From contig CAVSJR010000005.1 in assembly GCA_963728285.1 (NCBI GenBank), forward strand, positions 310,001-374,000: 64,000 nucleotides of DNA. Direction: 5' to 3'. Positions 17,130-27,248 of the stretch are shown here, in pieces. The notes below the pieces were generated by a model, which had not been told where the DNA came from, did not search any database, and saw nothing but the letters and a program-made list of their open reading frames with translations. The position numbers and the translations under genes were made by a program. How positions within the stretch are numbered: position 1 is the first letter of the stretch; each line of letters starts with the position of its first letter. The DNA comes from CAVSJR01 sp963728285. GTDB taxonomy: Bacteria > Actinomycetota > UBA4738 > HRBIN12.

Positions 17130-18539
17130 ATGTACCCGCTCGAGCCCGGCGCCGACGAGATGCGGCGCATGGGCCGCGAGGCGGTCGAGTACCTGACGGC
17201 CTTCATCGAGGGCCTCGAGGATGCGCCCGCCAACAACGTGGAGCGCGGCCTCGAGGTCGCCGAGCGCGTCCGCGGAGCTCCGCCGGAGGAGGGCGTTCCC
17301 TTCGAGGCCGCGATGAGGGAGTTCGCCGACGGGGCCGAGAGCGCCTACGAGCCGGCGGGGCCCGGCTACCTCGCCTACATCCCGGGCGGCGGCCTGTACG
17401 CGGCCGCCCTCGCGTCGTTCCTCGCGGCGGGGGTGAACCGGTTCGTCAATCTCGCCGGGACCGCGCCGGCGTTCGTCCAGGTCGAGGAGAACGTCATCCG
17501 GTGGCTGTGCGAGACGTTCGACCTGCCTCCCGGCTCGCGGGGGATCCTCACGTCGGGGGGCTCGATGGCGAACTTCTCGGCGATCGTGACGGCACGCCGC
17601 GCGAAGCTCCCGGAGGACTTCCTTCGAGGGACGCTCTACGTCTCCGGCCAGGTGCACGCGTCCGTGACCAAGGCGGCGTCCCTCGCCGGCTTCCCCGCCG
17701 CGAACGTCCGCCGGGTCCCGGTGACGCAGGACCTTCGGCTGGACGCCCGAGCCTGCGCCGACATGGTGCGCGAGGACCGGGCGTCGGGGATGGAGCCCTT
17801 CTTCGTGGTCGCCTCCGCCGGAACGACCAACACCGGCGCGGTCGACCCGATCGACGACCTCGCCACGCTCTGCGCCGACGAGGGCATGTGGCTCCACGCC
17901 GACGCGGCCTACGGCGGCTTCTTCCAGCTGACGGAGCGCGGTCGCAAGCGATTCCGGGGCATCGAGCGCGCCGACTCCATCACCCTGGATCCGCACAAGG
18001 GGATGTTCCTTCCCTACGGCACGGGGTCGCTGCTGGTCCGGGACGGCTCGCTGTTGCGCGAGGCCCACTACTCGGGCGCGGCGTACCTGCAGGACGTCGT
18101 CGCCGGCGGCGAGGTCCTTCCGAACTTCTCCGAGTACTCGCCGGAGCTGTCGCGCGACTTCCGGGGCCTGCGCGTCTGGCTGCCGCTGCAGCTGCACGGC
18201 GTGGCGGCGTTCCGCGACGCGCTCGACGAGAAGCTCGACCTCGCGAGGGTGGCCTACGACGGGCTTCGCGGAGAGGATCGGCTCGACCTGCCGTGGGATC
18301 CGGAGCTCTCGATCGTCGCCTTCCGCCTCGCTCCGCGGCCCGGCGCCGGGGCGGAACAGGAGGACGACCGCAACCGGGCGCTCCTGGAACGCATCAACGC
18401 GTCCAAGCGCGTGTTCCTGTCGAGCACGATGGTCGAGGGCCGCTTCACCCTTCGGATCGCGATCCTGTCCCACCGGACGCATCGCGACCGGATCGACGAG
18501 GCGATCGAGATCATTCGGGCCGCCGCCGCCGTCGGCTGA
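17130..18539 (+). CDS. PLP-dependent amino acid decarboxylase (aromatic-L-amino-acid decarboxylase family)
   Basis: 469 residues, the normal length for group II decarboxylases. Key features are ILTSGGSMANFSAIVTAR (PLP phosphate loop), FVVASAGTTNTGAVDPID, the HADAAYGGF motif (PLP ring Asp) and ITLDPHKGMFLPYG with the Schiff-base Lys. It decarboxylates an amino acid to an amine; aromatic substrates (Trp, Tyr, Phe) are the family norm but cannot be fixed from sequence. N-terminal LEPGADEMRRMGREAVEYL is typical. The MFS gene 32 bases downstream might export or import its product. Confidence 0.9.
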   Translation: MYPLEPGADEMRRMGREAVEYLTAFIEGLEDAPANNVERGLEVAERVRGAPPEEGVPFEAAMREFADGAESAYEPAGPGYLAYIPGGGLYAAALASFLAAGVNRFVNLAGTAPAFVQVEENVIRWLCETFDLPPGSRGILTSGGSMANFSAIVTARRAKLPEDFLRGTLYVSGQVHASVTKAASLAGFPAANVRRVPVTQDLRLDARACADMVREDRASGMEPFFVVASAGTTNTGAVDPIDDLATLCADEGMWLHADAAYGGFFQLTERGRKRFRGIERADSITLDPHKGMFLPYGTGSLLVRDGSLLREAHYSGAAYLQDVVAGGEVLPNFSEYSPELSRDFRGLRVWLPLQLHGVAAFRDALDEKLDLARVAYDGLRGEDRLDLPWDPELSIVAFRLAPRPGAGAEQEDDRNRALLERINASKRVFLSSTMVEGRFTLRIAILSHRTHRDRIDEAIEIIRAAAAVG

Positions 18540-18571
18540 GCGCCCGGGCGGCCCGCTAGGCTCGACGTCCG

Positions 18572-19868
18572 ATGACGTCGACCCCCTCCGTCCCGCCGTC
18601 CGGCGACCCTCCGGGGGAGCCTCCCGCCCCGGGCTTCCTCCGGCGCCACGCGGTGGACCTCTCGCCGCTCCGGGTCTCCCGGGAGTTCCGCCTCCTCTTC
18701 GCCGGCCAGGCGGTGTCCGAGATCGGCACGGAGATCACGCTCGTGGCGCTGCCCTTCCAGGTCTACTCGCTGACCGGCTCCACGCTGGCCGTCGGCCTCC
18801 TCGGGCTGTGCGAGCTTCTTCCTCTGCTGATCCTCTCGATCGTCGGCGGAGCGATGGCCGACGCCGTCGAGCGCCGGCGCATGCTCCTCGTGGTGCACGC
18901 GGTGATGGCGCTGCTCTCACTCATGCTCGCGATCAACGCCGCCCGGGACCACGCGCTGCTCTGGCCGCTCTACGGGTTCGCGGCCGCCGCCGCGAGCGGG
19001 TGGGCGTTGATCGCGCCGTCCCTGCGCGCATGGCCCGCTCGCCTCGTCGGAACGGAGCTCCTGCCGTCGGCGTTCGCCCTCGAGTGGGGATATGGGAGCG
19101 TCGCCATGCTGATCGGCCCCGCGATCGGGGGCGTGCTGATCGGCACCCTGGGGCTCACCCGCACGTACCTGATCGATGTCGCGACCTACGGCATCGCCCT
19201 GCTCGCCCTGTGGCGCATGCGACCGTCGCCACCCGAGCCCGACAGCCCGCCGTTCGGGCTCTCGGCGATCCGCGAGGGGCTCCGGTTCCTCAAGGGGAAG
19301 CGCGTGCTGCAGTCGACCTATCTCGCCGATCTCAACGCCATGATCTTCGGCATGCCGATGGCGCTGTTCCCCGCGCTCGCGGTGCGCCTGGGGGGCGGGC
19401 CCCGGCTGCTGGGCCTGCTCTACGCCGCGCCGGCCGCCGGCGCCCTCGTCGCGTCGCTCGTTCAGCGGGCGCGCGAAGCACGTGCGGCGGCAGGGTCGGG
19501 CGATCCTCATCGCGGTCGGCGTCTGGGGCGCGGCGATCGTCGCCTTCGGGCTCGCGCGGACGGCGCCCGTCGCGCTCGCGTTCCTGGCGGTGGCCGGAGC
19601 CGGCGACACCGTCAGCGGCATCTACCGGGACACGATCGCGCAGAGCGTGGCGGGCGAGACGATGCGCGGCCGCGTGGCGGGCATCGGCATGTCCGTGTGG
19701 ACGAGCGGCCCCGCGCTCGGCAACGTGGAGGCCGGCCTGGTGGCGTCGGCGTTCGGCGTGCCGTTCTCGATCGTCTCGGGCGGGATCGCGTGCATGGTGG
19801 GCGCCGGCCTGCTCGCGTGGCTGGTGCCGGCGTTCCGCACCTACGACTCGGCGCGACCGACGGCGTGA
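18572..19868 (+). CDS. MFS transporter (EntS/TetA-like), with suspected frameshift
   Basis: About 432 residues with twelve predicted membrane helices. REFRLLFAGQAVSEIGTEITLVALPFQVY at helix 1 and GGAMADAVERRRMLLV in the loop 2-3 are typical of the EntS-like drug/siderophore exporter branch. The frame changes near 19460: removing one base joins GALVAS to SFSGRAKHVRRQGRAILIAVGV. It may export a small molecule, possibly the amine made by the upstream decarboxylase (inference). A TAGGCT hexamer lies 9 nt before the ATG. Confidence 0.82.
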
Positions 19869-19956
19869 CCGGCGCCGGGTTCGGCACCTGCACGTCCCCG
19901 AACCGGGCCATAGACTCTGCGTCGTAGCCGACGGAGCTCTGGAGGGGAACCGTTCC

Positions 19957-21063
19957 GTGTCCGATCCCATGATCTCGCTGCAGCACGTCACGAAGCGGTT
20001 CCCCAACGCCGAGGCCGACGCCGTTCGAGACCTCTCCCTCGACATACCCGAGGGTGAGACGGTCGTGCTCGTCGGCCCGTCGGGATGCGGCAAGACGACC
20101 ACGATGAAGATGATCAACCGGCTGGTGGAGCCCTCCGGAGGGACGATCCTCGTCGACGGGAGCAACGTGCTCGAGCAGGATCCCGTCGAGCTGCGCCGGG
20201 GCATCGGCTACGTCATTCAGACGGTCGGCCTGCTGCCGCACCGGACGGTGAGGCAGAACATGGCCACGGTTCCCGGGCTCGTCGGGTGGGACGATCGCCG
20301 GACCGAGTCACGGCTCGAGGAGCTCGCCGGGATCTTCGACCTGGATCCCGAGCTGCTCGACCGCTACCCCGCGGAGCTCTCCGGCGGCCAGCGCCAGCGA
20401 GTCGGCGTCGCCCGCGCGCTGGCGATCGACCCGCCGGTGATGCTGATGGACGAGCCGTTCGCGGCCGTGGATCCGATCATCCGCGCACGGCTGCAGGATC
20501 AGTTCCTCGAGATCCAGCGAAGCCTTCGAAAGACGATCGTGTTCGTCACCCACGACATCGACGAGGCGATCAAGATCGCCGACCGCATCGCCATCCTCAA
20601 CAGGGGGGGCGTCCTGGAGCAGTACGCCTCGCCCGAGGAGATCCTCCGCGCGCCGGCGAATGCGTTCGTGGAGGAGTTCGTCGGCCCAGAGCGGGGCCTG
20701 AAACGGCTGGCGCTGATCAGGGTCGGCGACATCGAGGTGGAGGAGGGACCCGTGGTCGACTCGTCGGCGACGGCCGAGGAGGCGCGCGCCATGATCGAGA
20801 AGTTCGGCTTCGGCTGGACGAGCGTCGTGGACGACGGCGAGCTCCTGGGATGGGTCGACGCCGACTCGCTGGAGGGCGACTCCACGGTGGCGGGGGCGAC
20901 CCCCCGTCCCTTCAGCGCGTACGTCACCGAGGAGAGCTCGCTGCGGCAGGCGCTGGACTCCATCGTGACCTCCAGGACCAACGTCGCCGTCGTGGCCACC
21001 GAGGGCCAGCACTATCGCGGCATCCTGACCCTGGAGAGGATCACGCAGGAGATCCTGTCGTGA
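19957..21063 (+). CDS. Osmoprotectant ABC importer, ATP-binding subunit (OpuCA/ProV type)
   Basis: 368 residues. Walker A GPSGCGKTTTMKMINRL, the signature LSGGQRQRVGVARAL and Walker B VMLMDEPFAAVDP form the ABC domain, and two CBS-like repeats occupy the C-terminal third (VVDSSATAEEARAMIEKFGFGWTSV and AYVTEESSLRQALDSIV), as in OpuCA and ProV where CBS domains gate transport by ionic strength. It powers import of glycine betaine, choline or similar. GTG 19957 follows GGAGGGG by 9 nt. A TAGACT hexamer at 19911-19916 may be the operon -10. Confidence 0.92.
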   Translation: MSDPMISLQHVTKRFPNAEADAVRDLSLDIPEGETVVLVGPSGCGKTTTMKMINRLVEPSGGTILVDGSNVLEQDPVELRRGIGYVIQTVGLLPHRTVRQNMATVPGLVGWDDRRTESRLEELAGIFDLDPELLDRYPAELSGGQRQRVGVARALAIDPPVMLMDEPFAAVDPIIRARLQDQFLEIQRSLRKTIVFVTHDIDEAIKIADRIAILNRGGVLEQYASPEEILRAPANAFVEEFVGPERGLKRLALIRVGDIEVEEGPVVDSSATAEEARAMIEKFGFGWTSVVDDGELLGWVDADSLEGDSTVAGATPRPFSAYVTEESSLRQALDSIVTSRTNVAVVATEGQHYRGILTLERITQEILS

Positions 21064-21743
21064 CGCTCGCGCAATCGGATCAGCCGCTGATCCTGTGGAG
21101 CTGGATCGGCGATCACCTCGACGAGGTCGTCAGCCGAGGGGCGGAGCACGTGGCGCTGACGGTGCTCTCCGTCGGGCTGGGGCTGCTGATCTCCTTCCCC
21201 GTGGCGGTCATCGCGCACCGCCATCGCCGCATCCTCCCGCCGGCGACGTGGGTGGCAGGCCTCCTCTACACGATCCCGAGCCTCGCGCTCATCTCGTTGC
21301 TCGTCACCATCACCGGGTTCTCCTACGTGACCGTCGTCATCCCGCTCACGAGCTACACGTTCATCATCCTGATCCGCAACATCGTCGCCGGGCTGGACGG
21401 CGTCCCCGACGACGCGAAGGAGGCGGCCCGCGGGATGGGGTTCACCCCGAGGCAGCTCCTGTGGCGCGTCGAGGTTCCGCTCGCCATGCCGGTGATCATC
21501 GCGGGGATCCGCATCGCCACGGTGTCCACCATCGCGCTCGTGACGATCGCGGCGTTGATCGGGCGGGGCGGATTCGGCCAGTTCATCCTCGAGGGCCTCG
21601 ACGAGTTCTTCTGGACGCCGCTCATCCTCGGCTCGGTGCTCTCCGTCGCGCTGGGCGTCCTCGCCGACGCCGGCCTCCTCGGGGTGCAGCGGCTCGTGAC
21701 GCCGTGGGCGCGAGCCGCGCGGCTGCGGGCGGTCGGCACGTGA
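21060..21743 (+). CDS. Osmoprotectant ABC importer, permease subunit (OpuCB type)
   Basis: 227 residues with five to six membrane helices and the EAA loop DDAKEAARGMGFTPRQLLWRVEVPLA that docks on the ATPase. The HVALTVLSVGLGLLISFPVAV start and IPSLALISLLV helix are typical of OpuCB/OpuCD. The GTG start overlaps the ATPase stop by 4 bases (GTGA), indicating translational coupling. It forms the channel with the second permease downstream. Confidence 0.9.
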   Translation: MTLAQSDQPLILWSWIGDHLDEVVSRGAEHVALTVLSVGLGLLISFPVAVIAHRHRRILPPATWVAGLLYTIPSLALISLLVTITGFSYVTVVIPLTSYTFIILIRNIVAGLDGVPDDAKEAARGMGFTPRQLLWRVEVPLAMPVIIAGIRIATVSTIALVTIAALIGRGGFGQFILEGLDEFFWTPLILGSVLSVALGVLADAGLLGVQRLVTPWARAARLRAVGT

Positions 21744-21759
21744 GCGTCCGGGCGGCCTC

Positions 21760-22483
21760 GTGAACGGGCTGCTCGAGGGCTTCGAGTGGATCCTGAACGG
21801 AAGCCACTGGTCCGGCCCCGACGGCATCTGGCTCCGCCTGCTGCAGCACGTGGAGCTCTCCGTCGCCTCGCTCGTCGCGGCCGCGATCATCGCGATCCCG
21901 ATCGGGCTCGTCGTCGGCCACACGCGCCGCGGGCAGGTCGTCGCCGTGCAGGCCGCGATCCTCGGCCGAGCGATCCCGTCGCTCGCGATCCTCTCGCTGG
22001 TCTTCGTCCTCGTGATCAACGTCGCGCCGTCGTTCGCGTTCGGCTTCGTCCCGACGTTCGTGGCGCTCACGCTCCTGGGGATCCCGACGATCCTCGTGAA
22101 CACCTACATCGGCGTGCAGCAGGTCGACCCCGACACCGTCGAGGCGGCGCGGGGGATGGGGATGAGCGGGCGGCAGGTGCTCCTCGGGCTGGAGGTGCCG
22201 CTGGCCGCCCCGCTCATCATGACGGGGGTGCGCCTGGCGGCCGTCACGATCGTCGCCACGGCGACGCTCTCCGCGCTGATCGCCGGCGGCACGCTGGGCC
22301 GCTACATCATCGACGGCTACGCCCAGCAGGACATCCCGAAGATCGTCGGAGGCGCCATCCTCGTGGCGGCTGCTGGCCATCCTGACGGAGCTGCTGTTCA
22401 CCGCCCTCGCGCGCGTCACCGCCCCACGTCTGTCCACGCAGACCCCGACCCTGTTCTTCCCCGGGCGTCCTTCGGGCCTGTGA
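21760..22483 (+). CDS. Osmoprotectant ABC importer, second permease (OpuCD type), with suspected frameshift
   Basis: About 240 residues. HVELSVASLVAAAIIAIPIGLVVGH and the EAA loop PDTVEAARGMGMSGRQVLLGLEVPLA mark it as an OpuC permease paralogue. The frame changes at 22368-22369: dropping one G joins GGAILVA to LLAILTELLFTALARV and leads to a TGA at 22481. GTG 21760 follows the first permease by 16 bases. A GGGGC/GCCCC stem at 22516-22531 lies between this gene and the binding-protein gene. Confidence 0.85.
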
Positions 22484-22594
22484 CAAGCGGGATGCGCGCC
22501 TCCCGACTACGTAGCGGGGCTTTGCGGCCCCTGTTAGGGTTCGCGGGTCCTACTCGGGGGCTTGTGCCCCCACGACCGAAATGGAGGGGTACCC

Positions 22595-23536
22595 ATGCGG
22601 AGACACCGCATGTTCGTCCTCGGGGCGAGCCTGCTCGCGGCGGCGGTGTTCGCCGGCGCATGCGGCTCGGGTGGGGACGACACCGAGGCCGCCGGCGGAG
22701 GTTCGAGTGCGTCCGCGCCGGCGCTTGGAGACATCACGGTCGGCGTGTCGGGGGCCTTCCCCGAGAACCAGCTGGTCGCCGAGATGTACGCGCAGGTCCT
22801 GGAGAACGCCGGGTACACCGTGAGTCGGGAGCTCGACATCGACAGCCGCGAGGTCGGGAACGCCGCGCTCGAGAGCGGAAAGCTCGACCTCAAGCCCGAG
22901 TACACGGGCTTCGACCTCCCGCTGTACGACAAGAAGGCACCCACGAATGGATCGCCGGAGGAGGTCGCGGCGGAGCTGAAGGCGGCGATCGAACCCGCGG
23001 GGCTCGTGACGTATGCGATCTCGCCGGCCAACAGCACGAACGTGTTCGTCGTGACCCCCGAGACGGCGCAGGCGAACAACCTGACGGACATGAGCAGCCT
23101 GGCGCCGGTGGCCGGCCAGCTCACGCTCGGCGCCCCGCCCGACTGCCCGAAGGCAGCCTTCTGCATCCCCGGGATGAAGCAGACGTACGGCATCGAGTTC
23201 GGGGACTTCAAGGCGCTCGACTCCGGCGGCCCCAAGACGGTCGCCGCGATCGACAGCGGCGCCGTGGACGTGGGCGAGCTGTTCTCGCTCGACCCCACGA
23301 TCGCCGAGAACGGCTACACCGTGCTCACCGACGACAAGGACCTGCAGGCGGCGGGCAACTTCGTCCCGGTCGTGCGCGAGGAGGTCGCGAGCGAGGAGCT
23401 CGGGGCATTGCTGGACAGCGTCACCACGAAACTGACCGATGACAACATGCGGGACATGGTGGGTCAGGTGCAGGTCGAGCACAAGGATGTGGAGGACGTC
23501 GCGAACGAGTTCCTCGTCGGCCAGGGCATCCTGTAG
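22595..23536 (+). CDS. Osmoprotectant-binding lipoprotein (OpuCC/ProX type)
   Basis: 313 residues. A lipoprotein signal peptide (FVLGASLLAAAVFAGAC, lipobox Cys) is followed by a Ser/Gly/Ala linker and an OpuAC-type binding domain: ITVGVSGAFPENQLVAEMYAQ, then LESGKLDLKPEYTGF, and GAVDVGELFSLDPTIAENGYTVLTDDK. It captures betaine-type solutes outside the membrane and delivers them to the two permeases. ATG 22595 is 6 nt after GGAGGGG; an upstream frame-start at 22562 has no support. It is the last gene of the importer operon. Confidence 0.92.
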   Translation: MRRHRMFVLGASLLAAAVFAGACGSGGDDTEAAGGGSSASAPALGDITVGVSGAFPENQLVAEMYAQVLENAGYTVSRELDIDSREVGNAALESGKLDLKPEYTGFDLPLYDKKAPTNGSPEEVAAELKAAIEPAGLVTYAISPANSTNVFVVTPETAQANNLTDMSSLAPVAGQLTLGAPPDCPKAAFCIPGMKQTYGIEFGDFKALDSGGPKTVAAIDSGAVDVGELFSLDPTIAENGYTVLTDDKDLQAAGNFVPVVREEVASEELGALLDSVTTKLTDDNMRDMVGQVQVEHKDVEDVANEFLVGQGIL

Positions 23537-23664
23537 GGCGGTGCGTGTGTCCCGGAGCGCGGTGAACGCCGTGCCTCCGGGGGGAGACGCTCGAGCGCCC
23601 CGTGCCCGTCGAGGGCGCGGGGCGCTTCGTCGTGGGAGCCGAACCGGGGAAGGGGTGAGGAAGC

Positions 23665-25021
23665 GTGCGGGACCTGGCGATCATCGGGGCGGGGCCGGCC
23701 GGTGAGGCCGCCGCGTTCAAGGCGGCGAAGCTCGGGGCCTCCGTGACGGTCATGGAGCGGGATCTCGCCGGGGGCGAGTGTCCGTTCTGGGCGTGCATGC
23801 CGTCGAAGACGCTGCTCGACTCGGCCCGACGCCGGGCGTGCGGCGCCGACTATCCGTGGAAGCGGGCGTCGGCTCGCCGGGACTGGATGATCTCGCGCGA
23901 GGGCACCGACTACCCCAGCGACGCAGGGCACGTGCGGGCCTTCGAGGCGGAGGGCATCCAGTTCGTTCGCGGAACGGGGAGGCTGGTCGCCCCCGGCCGC
24001 GTCGAGGTCGCCGTGGACGGCGGCAAGCCCGTCTCCATCGAGGCTCGATCGGTGATCCTCTCGGCGGGCTCCGTTCCCTTCATTCCTCCGATCGAGGGCC
24101 TCGATGGCGCCGGGTACTGGACCAGCCGGGACGCGACCTCGACCAGGGAGCTGCCGTCGTCGCTGATCGTGATGGGCGGTGGGCCCATCGGCGTGGAGAT
24201 GGCGCAGGTCTTCGCCCGTTTCGGGTCGAAGGTGACGGTGGTCGAGGGCAACGACCGGCTCCTTGCCCGCGACCATCCACAGAGCTCCAAGGCGGTCGCG
24301 GATCAGATCGCCGAGGAGGGCATCGACATCCGCACGGGCGTGACGGCGACCGCCGTGGATGCGGGAGGCCCCGGCCGGATCGTCGCGCTCTCGGACGGCA
24401 CGAAGGTGGAGGCGGCGCAGGTCCTGGTGGCCGTCGGCCGGCGCCCGGCCGACCTCCGCGCGCTGGGCGCCGAGGAGGCGGGCGCGACGCTGGACGAGCG
24501 AGGGGCCGCGACGCCGGACGAGCGTCTCGCCATCGGGGACGGCGTCTACGTCGCCGGCGACGCGGCGGGCGGGCTGCAGTTCACGCACCTCGCCGACTAC
24601 GAGGGCCGCATGACGGCGACCAGCGCGATCGGCGGCGGCGACGGCGTGGTCGATCTCACCGCGGTTCCGCGCGTGACCTTCACCGACCCGGAGGTCGGCG
24701 CGGTCGGCTCGACGATCGAGGAGGCGCGGGAGCGAGGGCGTCGACGCGTTCGAGGTCACCCAGGACTTCGCCCAGACCTCGCGGGGGCAGACCATCGAGG
24801 GCTCGCACGGACATGTCTCGATCGTCGTGGACCGCGGTCGCCGGACGCTCGCCGGCGCCTTCGCGGCGTGCCCCGGGGCGGGCGAGTTCATTCACGAGGC
24901 CGTGCTCGCGATGCGCGCGCGGATCCCCCTCGATGTGCTCGCCGATACCATCGGCGCCTTCCCCACGTCCGCCCGGGTCCTCAACAACCTCTTCGTCGAG
25001 GCCGCCGACCAACTGAGGTAG
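23665..25021 (+). CDS. FAD-dependent pyridine nucleotide-disulfide oxidoreductase, with suspected frameshift
   Basis: About 452 residues: FAD motif IIGAGPAGEAAAFKAAKLGA, redox site GGECPFWACMPSKT (two Cys separated by four), NAD motif VMGGGPIGVEMAQVFARFG, and VYVAGDAAG. This is the dihydrolipoamide dehydrogenase/mercuric reductase family; no 2-oxoacid dehydrogenase or mer genes are near, so the substrate is open. The family usually has GGTC-x4-C; here Glu replaces Thr. The frame changes at the GGG run 24736-24738; dropping one base joins EARERG to VDAFEVTQDFAQTSRG. The start GTG 23665 has GAGG 4 nt upstream. Confidence 0.85.
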
Positions 25022-25063
25022 AGCCGCTGAGCGCGTGGAACGTACCTCCGCGCATGCCCCATG

Positions 25064-25092
25064 TTGTCCATGAGGTGCGTCCAAGGTAGGTT
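25064..25092 (+). promoter_or_regulatory. Weak promoter candidate for the agmatinase-like gene
   Basis: TTGTCC and TAGGTT are separated by exactly 17 nt, matching the consensus boxes at 4 and 3 of 6 positions. It lies 64 bases before ATG 25156. Confidence 0.25.
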
Positions 25093-25145
25093 CGGCCGGC
25101 GACGGGGAGGGCGGCGTCCGTCCGACGCCCGTCGGCTCTGCCGCC

Positions 25146-25168
25146 AGGAGGGCGGATGCCGCCCTCCT
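25146..25168 (+). promoter_or_regulatory. Hairpin enclosing the ribosome site and start codon of the agmatinase-like gene
   Basis: AGGAGGGCGG (25146-25155) and CCGCCCTCCT (25159-25168) are perfect inverted repeats of 10 bp, separated only by the ATG start codon. In RNA the Shine-Dalgarno would be paired and the ATG would form the loop. It may repress translation, or it may be a leader element if the true start is TTG 25195. Confidence 0.6.
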
Positions 25169-26220
25169 CAAAGCGAGAGGAAGCAGCTCCTTTGCCCGAC
25201 CGAGAGTTCCGCATCGACGAGCCGGAACAGCGCTCGGCCGACGAGTTCACCGAGTTCTCCGACTACGACCTGCCGAGCTACGTCGGCTCGACCACCTTTC
25301 AGAAGCTTCCCTCGTGCCCGGACGACGAGTCGCTCGCCGAATCGGGGGCGGAGGTCGCGATCGTCGGCGCTCCGCTGGACGACGGCACCTCCAATCGCCC
25401 GGGGGCGCGCTTCGGACCCAAGGCGATCCGAGCCGCGACGTATCACTCCGGCGATCTGTGGTCGATCCAGCTCGAGACCGAGGTGCTGAACAAGGTCCGC
25501 TGCGTCGACGCGGGCGACGCCCCGGTCGTCGCGTCGAGGCTGGGGCGGGGGCTGCGCGTGATCCACGAGAAGGTGTGGCGTGTCGCCCGGACGGGTGCCA
25601 TCCCCATCGTGCTCGGTGGCGATCACTCCGTGACCTATCCCTCCGCCGCGGCCGTCGCGCGGAGCCGCGCGCCTCGGACGGTCGGCATCGTTCACTTCGA
25701 CGCCCACGCCGACACCGGCGACGACGTGTGGGGATCGCTCGTCAGCCACGGGACCCCGATGCGCAGGCTCATCGACGAGGGATGGATCGAGGGCAAGAAC
25801 TTCGTGCAGGTGGGCCTGCGCGGCTACTGGCCCGAGCGGGACACGTTCGAATGGATGCGCGAGCACGGCCTGCGATGGCACCGCATGGTCGAGATCGAGG
25901 AGCGGGGCGCGGAGTCGGTCGTCGCCGACGCGATCGCCGAAGCCCTCGACGGCCCGGACCTCGTGTACCTGTCGATCGACGTCGACGTCGTTGATCCGGG
26001 GATGGCCCCCGGCACGGGGACGCCCGAGCCGGGCGGGCTGCTGCCCCGCGAGCTGCTGCGCGCCGTGAGGCAGATCGTGGGAGCCGTCGACCTCGCCGGC
26101 ATGGACGTGGTCGAGGTCTCGCCGCCGTTCGATCACGCCGACGTGACCGCCACGATGGCCCATCGCTGTGTGCTCGAAGCGCTCTCGTCGCTCGCCGCGA
26201 AACGCCCGGATCCGGCCTAG
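25156..26220 (+). CDS. speB: Agmatinase/arginase (ureohydrolase) family protein
   Basis: 354 residues. The binuclear Mn ligands are present: GGDHS, DAHAD and SIDVDVVDP, in the correct order. The conserved VGAPLDDGTSNRPGARFGP segment lies near residue 75. It hydrolyses a guanidino group to urea plus an amine; agmatine is the usual guess, but guanidinobutyrate or guanidine itself cannot be excluded. Start ATG 25156 has AGGAGG 4 nt upstream but both lie in a hairpin. TTG 25195, preceded by GAGAGGA, would remove 13 residues and is a real alternative. Confidence 0.85.
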   Translation: MPPSSKREEAAPLPDREFRIDEPEQRSADEFTEFSDYDLPSYVGSTTFQKLPSCPDDESLAESGAEVAIVGAPLDDGTSNRPGARFGPKAIRAATYHSGDLWSIQLETEVLNKVRCVDAGDAPVVASRLGRGLRVIHEKVWRVARTGAIPIVLGGDHSVTYPSAAAVARSRAPRTVGIVHFDAHADTGDDVWGSLVSHGTPMRRLIDEGWIEGKNFVQVGLRGYWPERDTFEWMREHGLRWHRMVEIEERGAESVVADAIAEALDGPDLVYLSIDVDVVDPGMAPGTGTPEPGGLLPRELLRAVRQIVGAVDLAGMDVVEVSPPFDHADVTATMAHRCVLEALSSLAAKRPDPA

Positions 26221-26264
26221 CCCCGGCCCCTCCGGCCCTCTCAAGAACCCCTCAGACGGGGTCG

Positions 26265-27245
26265 ATGACCGTTGCAAGCATGCAGACCCTCGCGCTGGAC
26301 GAAGCAACCGCCGCCTACCAGCGCCTGGTCGCGAACGTCGAACGGGTCATCTCCGGGAGCACGGGCGCCGTCCGGGCTGCCGTCATCTGCCTGTTCGCCG
26401 AGGGGAACCTGCTGCTGGAGGGCGTCCCCGGCGTCGGCAAGACGATGCTCGCCCGGGCGCTGGCGCGATCGATCGGCGGAAGCTTCAGCCGCGTCCAGGC
26501 GACCCCCGACCTCCTGCCGTCCGACCTGACCGGCATCTCGGTCTACGACCAGGACCGTCACGAGTTCCGGTTCGTCCCGGGGCCGGTGTTCGCGAACGTC
26601 GTGCTCGTCGACGAGATCAACCGGACGACGCCTCGGACCCAGTCGGCGCTCCTCGAGCCCATGGAGGAGCGCAACGCCACCGTCGAGGGGATCACCCACC
26701 CCCTGCCGAGGCCCTACCTGCTCATCGCGACGGAGAACCCGGTCGAACAGCACGGCACCTACCCGCTCCCCGAGGGCCAGCTGGATCGGTTCACGATGAC
26801 GGTCGCCGTCGGATATCCGGATCGCGACCGCGCGAGGGAGATCGTTCGCCGCCAGCTGCTCCGCCACCCGATCGAGGACGTCGAGCCGATCGTCTCGGCC
26901 GACGAGATCGCCCGGCATCAGGACGCCGTGCGAGCCGTTCACGTCGACGGCACGGTCATCGACTACGTGGCCGCGCTCGTCGAGGCGACGCGGCTTCATC
27001 CCGACGTCGCGCTCGGCGCGTCGCCGCGCGCGATGCTCGCCCTCATGCACGCGTCCCAGGCGAGGGCCGTCGCCGAGGGGCGCGACTACGCCCTGCCGGA
27101 CGACGCGAAGGCGCTGGCGCCCGCGGTCCTCGCGCACCGTCTGATCCCGAAGGGCCACGGGCACGGGACCGCCGTCGGGCGAGACGTGATCCGCCGTCTG
27201 CTCGAGGAGGTCCCCGTTCCGCTGGGCGTCGCCGGGCGCGGGTAG
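26265..27245 (+). CDS. MoxR-family AAA+ ATPase
   Basis: 326 residues. Walker A GVPGVGKT is at 53-60 and Walker B NVVLVDEIN near 117-125, followed by the sensor TENP and the MoxR lid. MoxR proteins act as chaperones for assembly of exported or membrane complexes and are nearly always encoded with DUF58 proteins. Here DUF58 starts 3 bases downstream and a TgpA transglutaminase follows, the classical actinobacterial triad. An alternative ATG lies at 26280. Confidence 0.92.
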   Translation: MTVASMQTLALDEATAAYQRLVANVERVISGSTGAVRAAVICLFAEGNLLLEGVPGVGKTMLARALARSIGGSFSRVQATPDLLPSDLTGISVYDQDRHEFRFVPGPVFANVVLVDEINRTTPRTQSALLEPMEERNATVEGITHPLPRPYLLIATENPVEQHGTYPLPEGQLDRFTMTVAVGYPDRDRAREIVRRQLLRHPIEDVEPIVSADEIARHQDAVRAVHVDGTVIDYVAALVEATRLHPDVALGASPRAMLALMHASQARAVAEGRDYALPDDAKALAPAVLAHRLIPKGHGHGTAVGRDVIRRLLEEVPVPLGVAGRG

Positions 27246-27248
27246 CCC

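Noticed and set aside
25101..25168. Guanidine riboswitch before the agmatinase-like gene
   Set aside because: Neither the ykkC conserved core nor mini-ykkC ACGR loops are seen; only a simple hairpin is supported.
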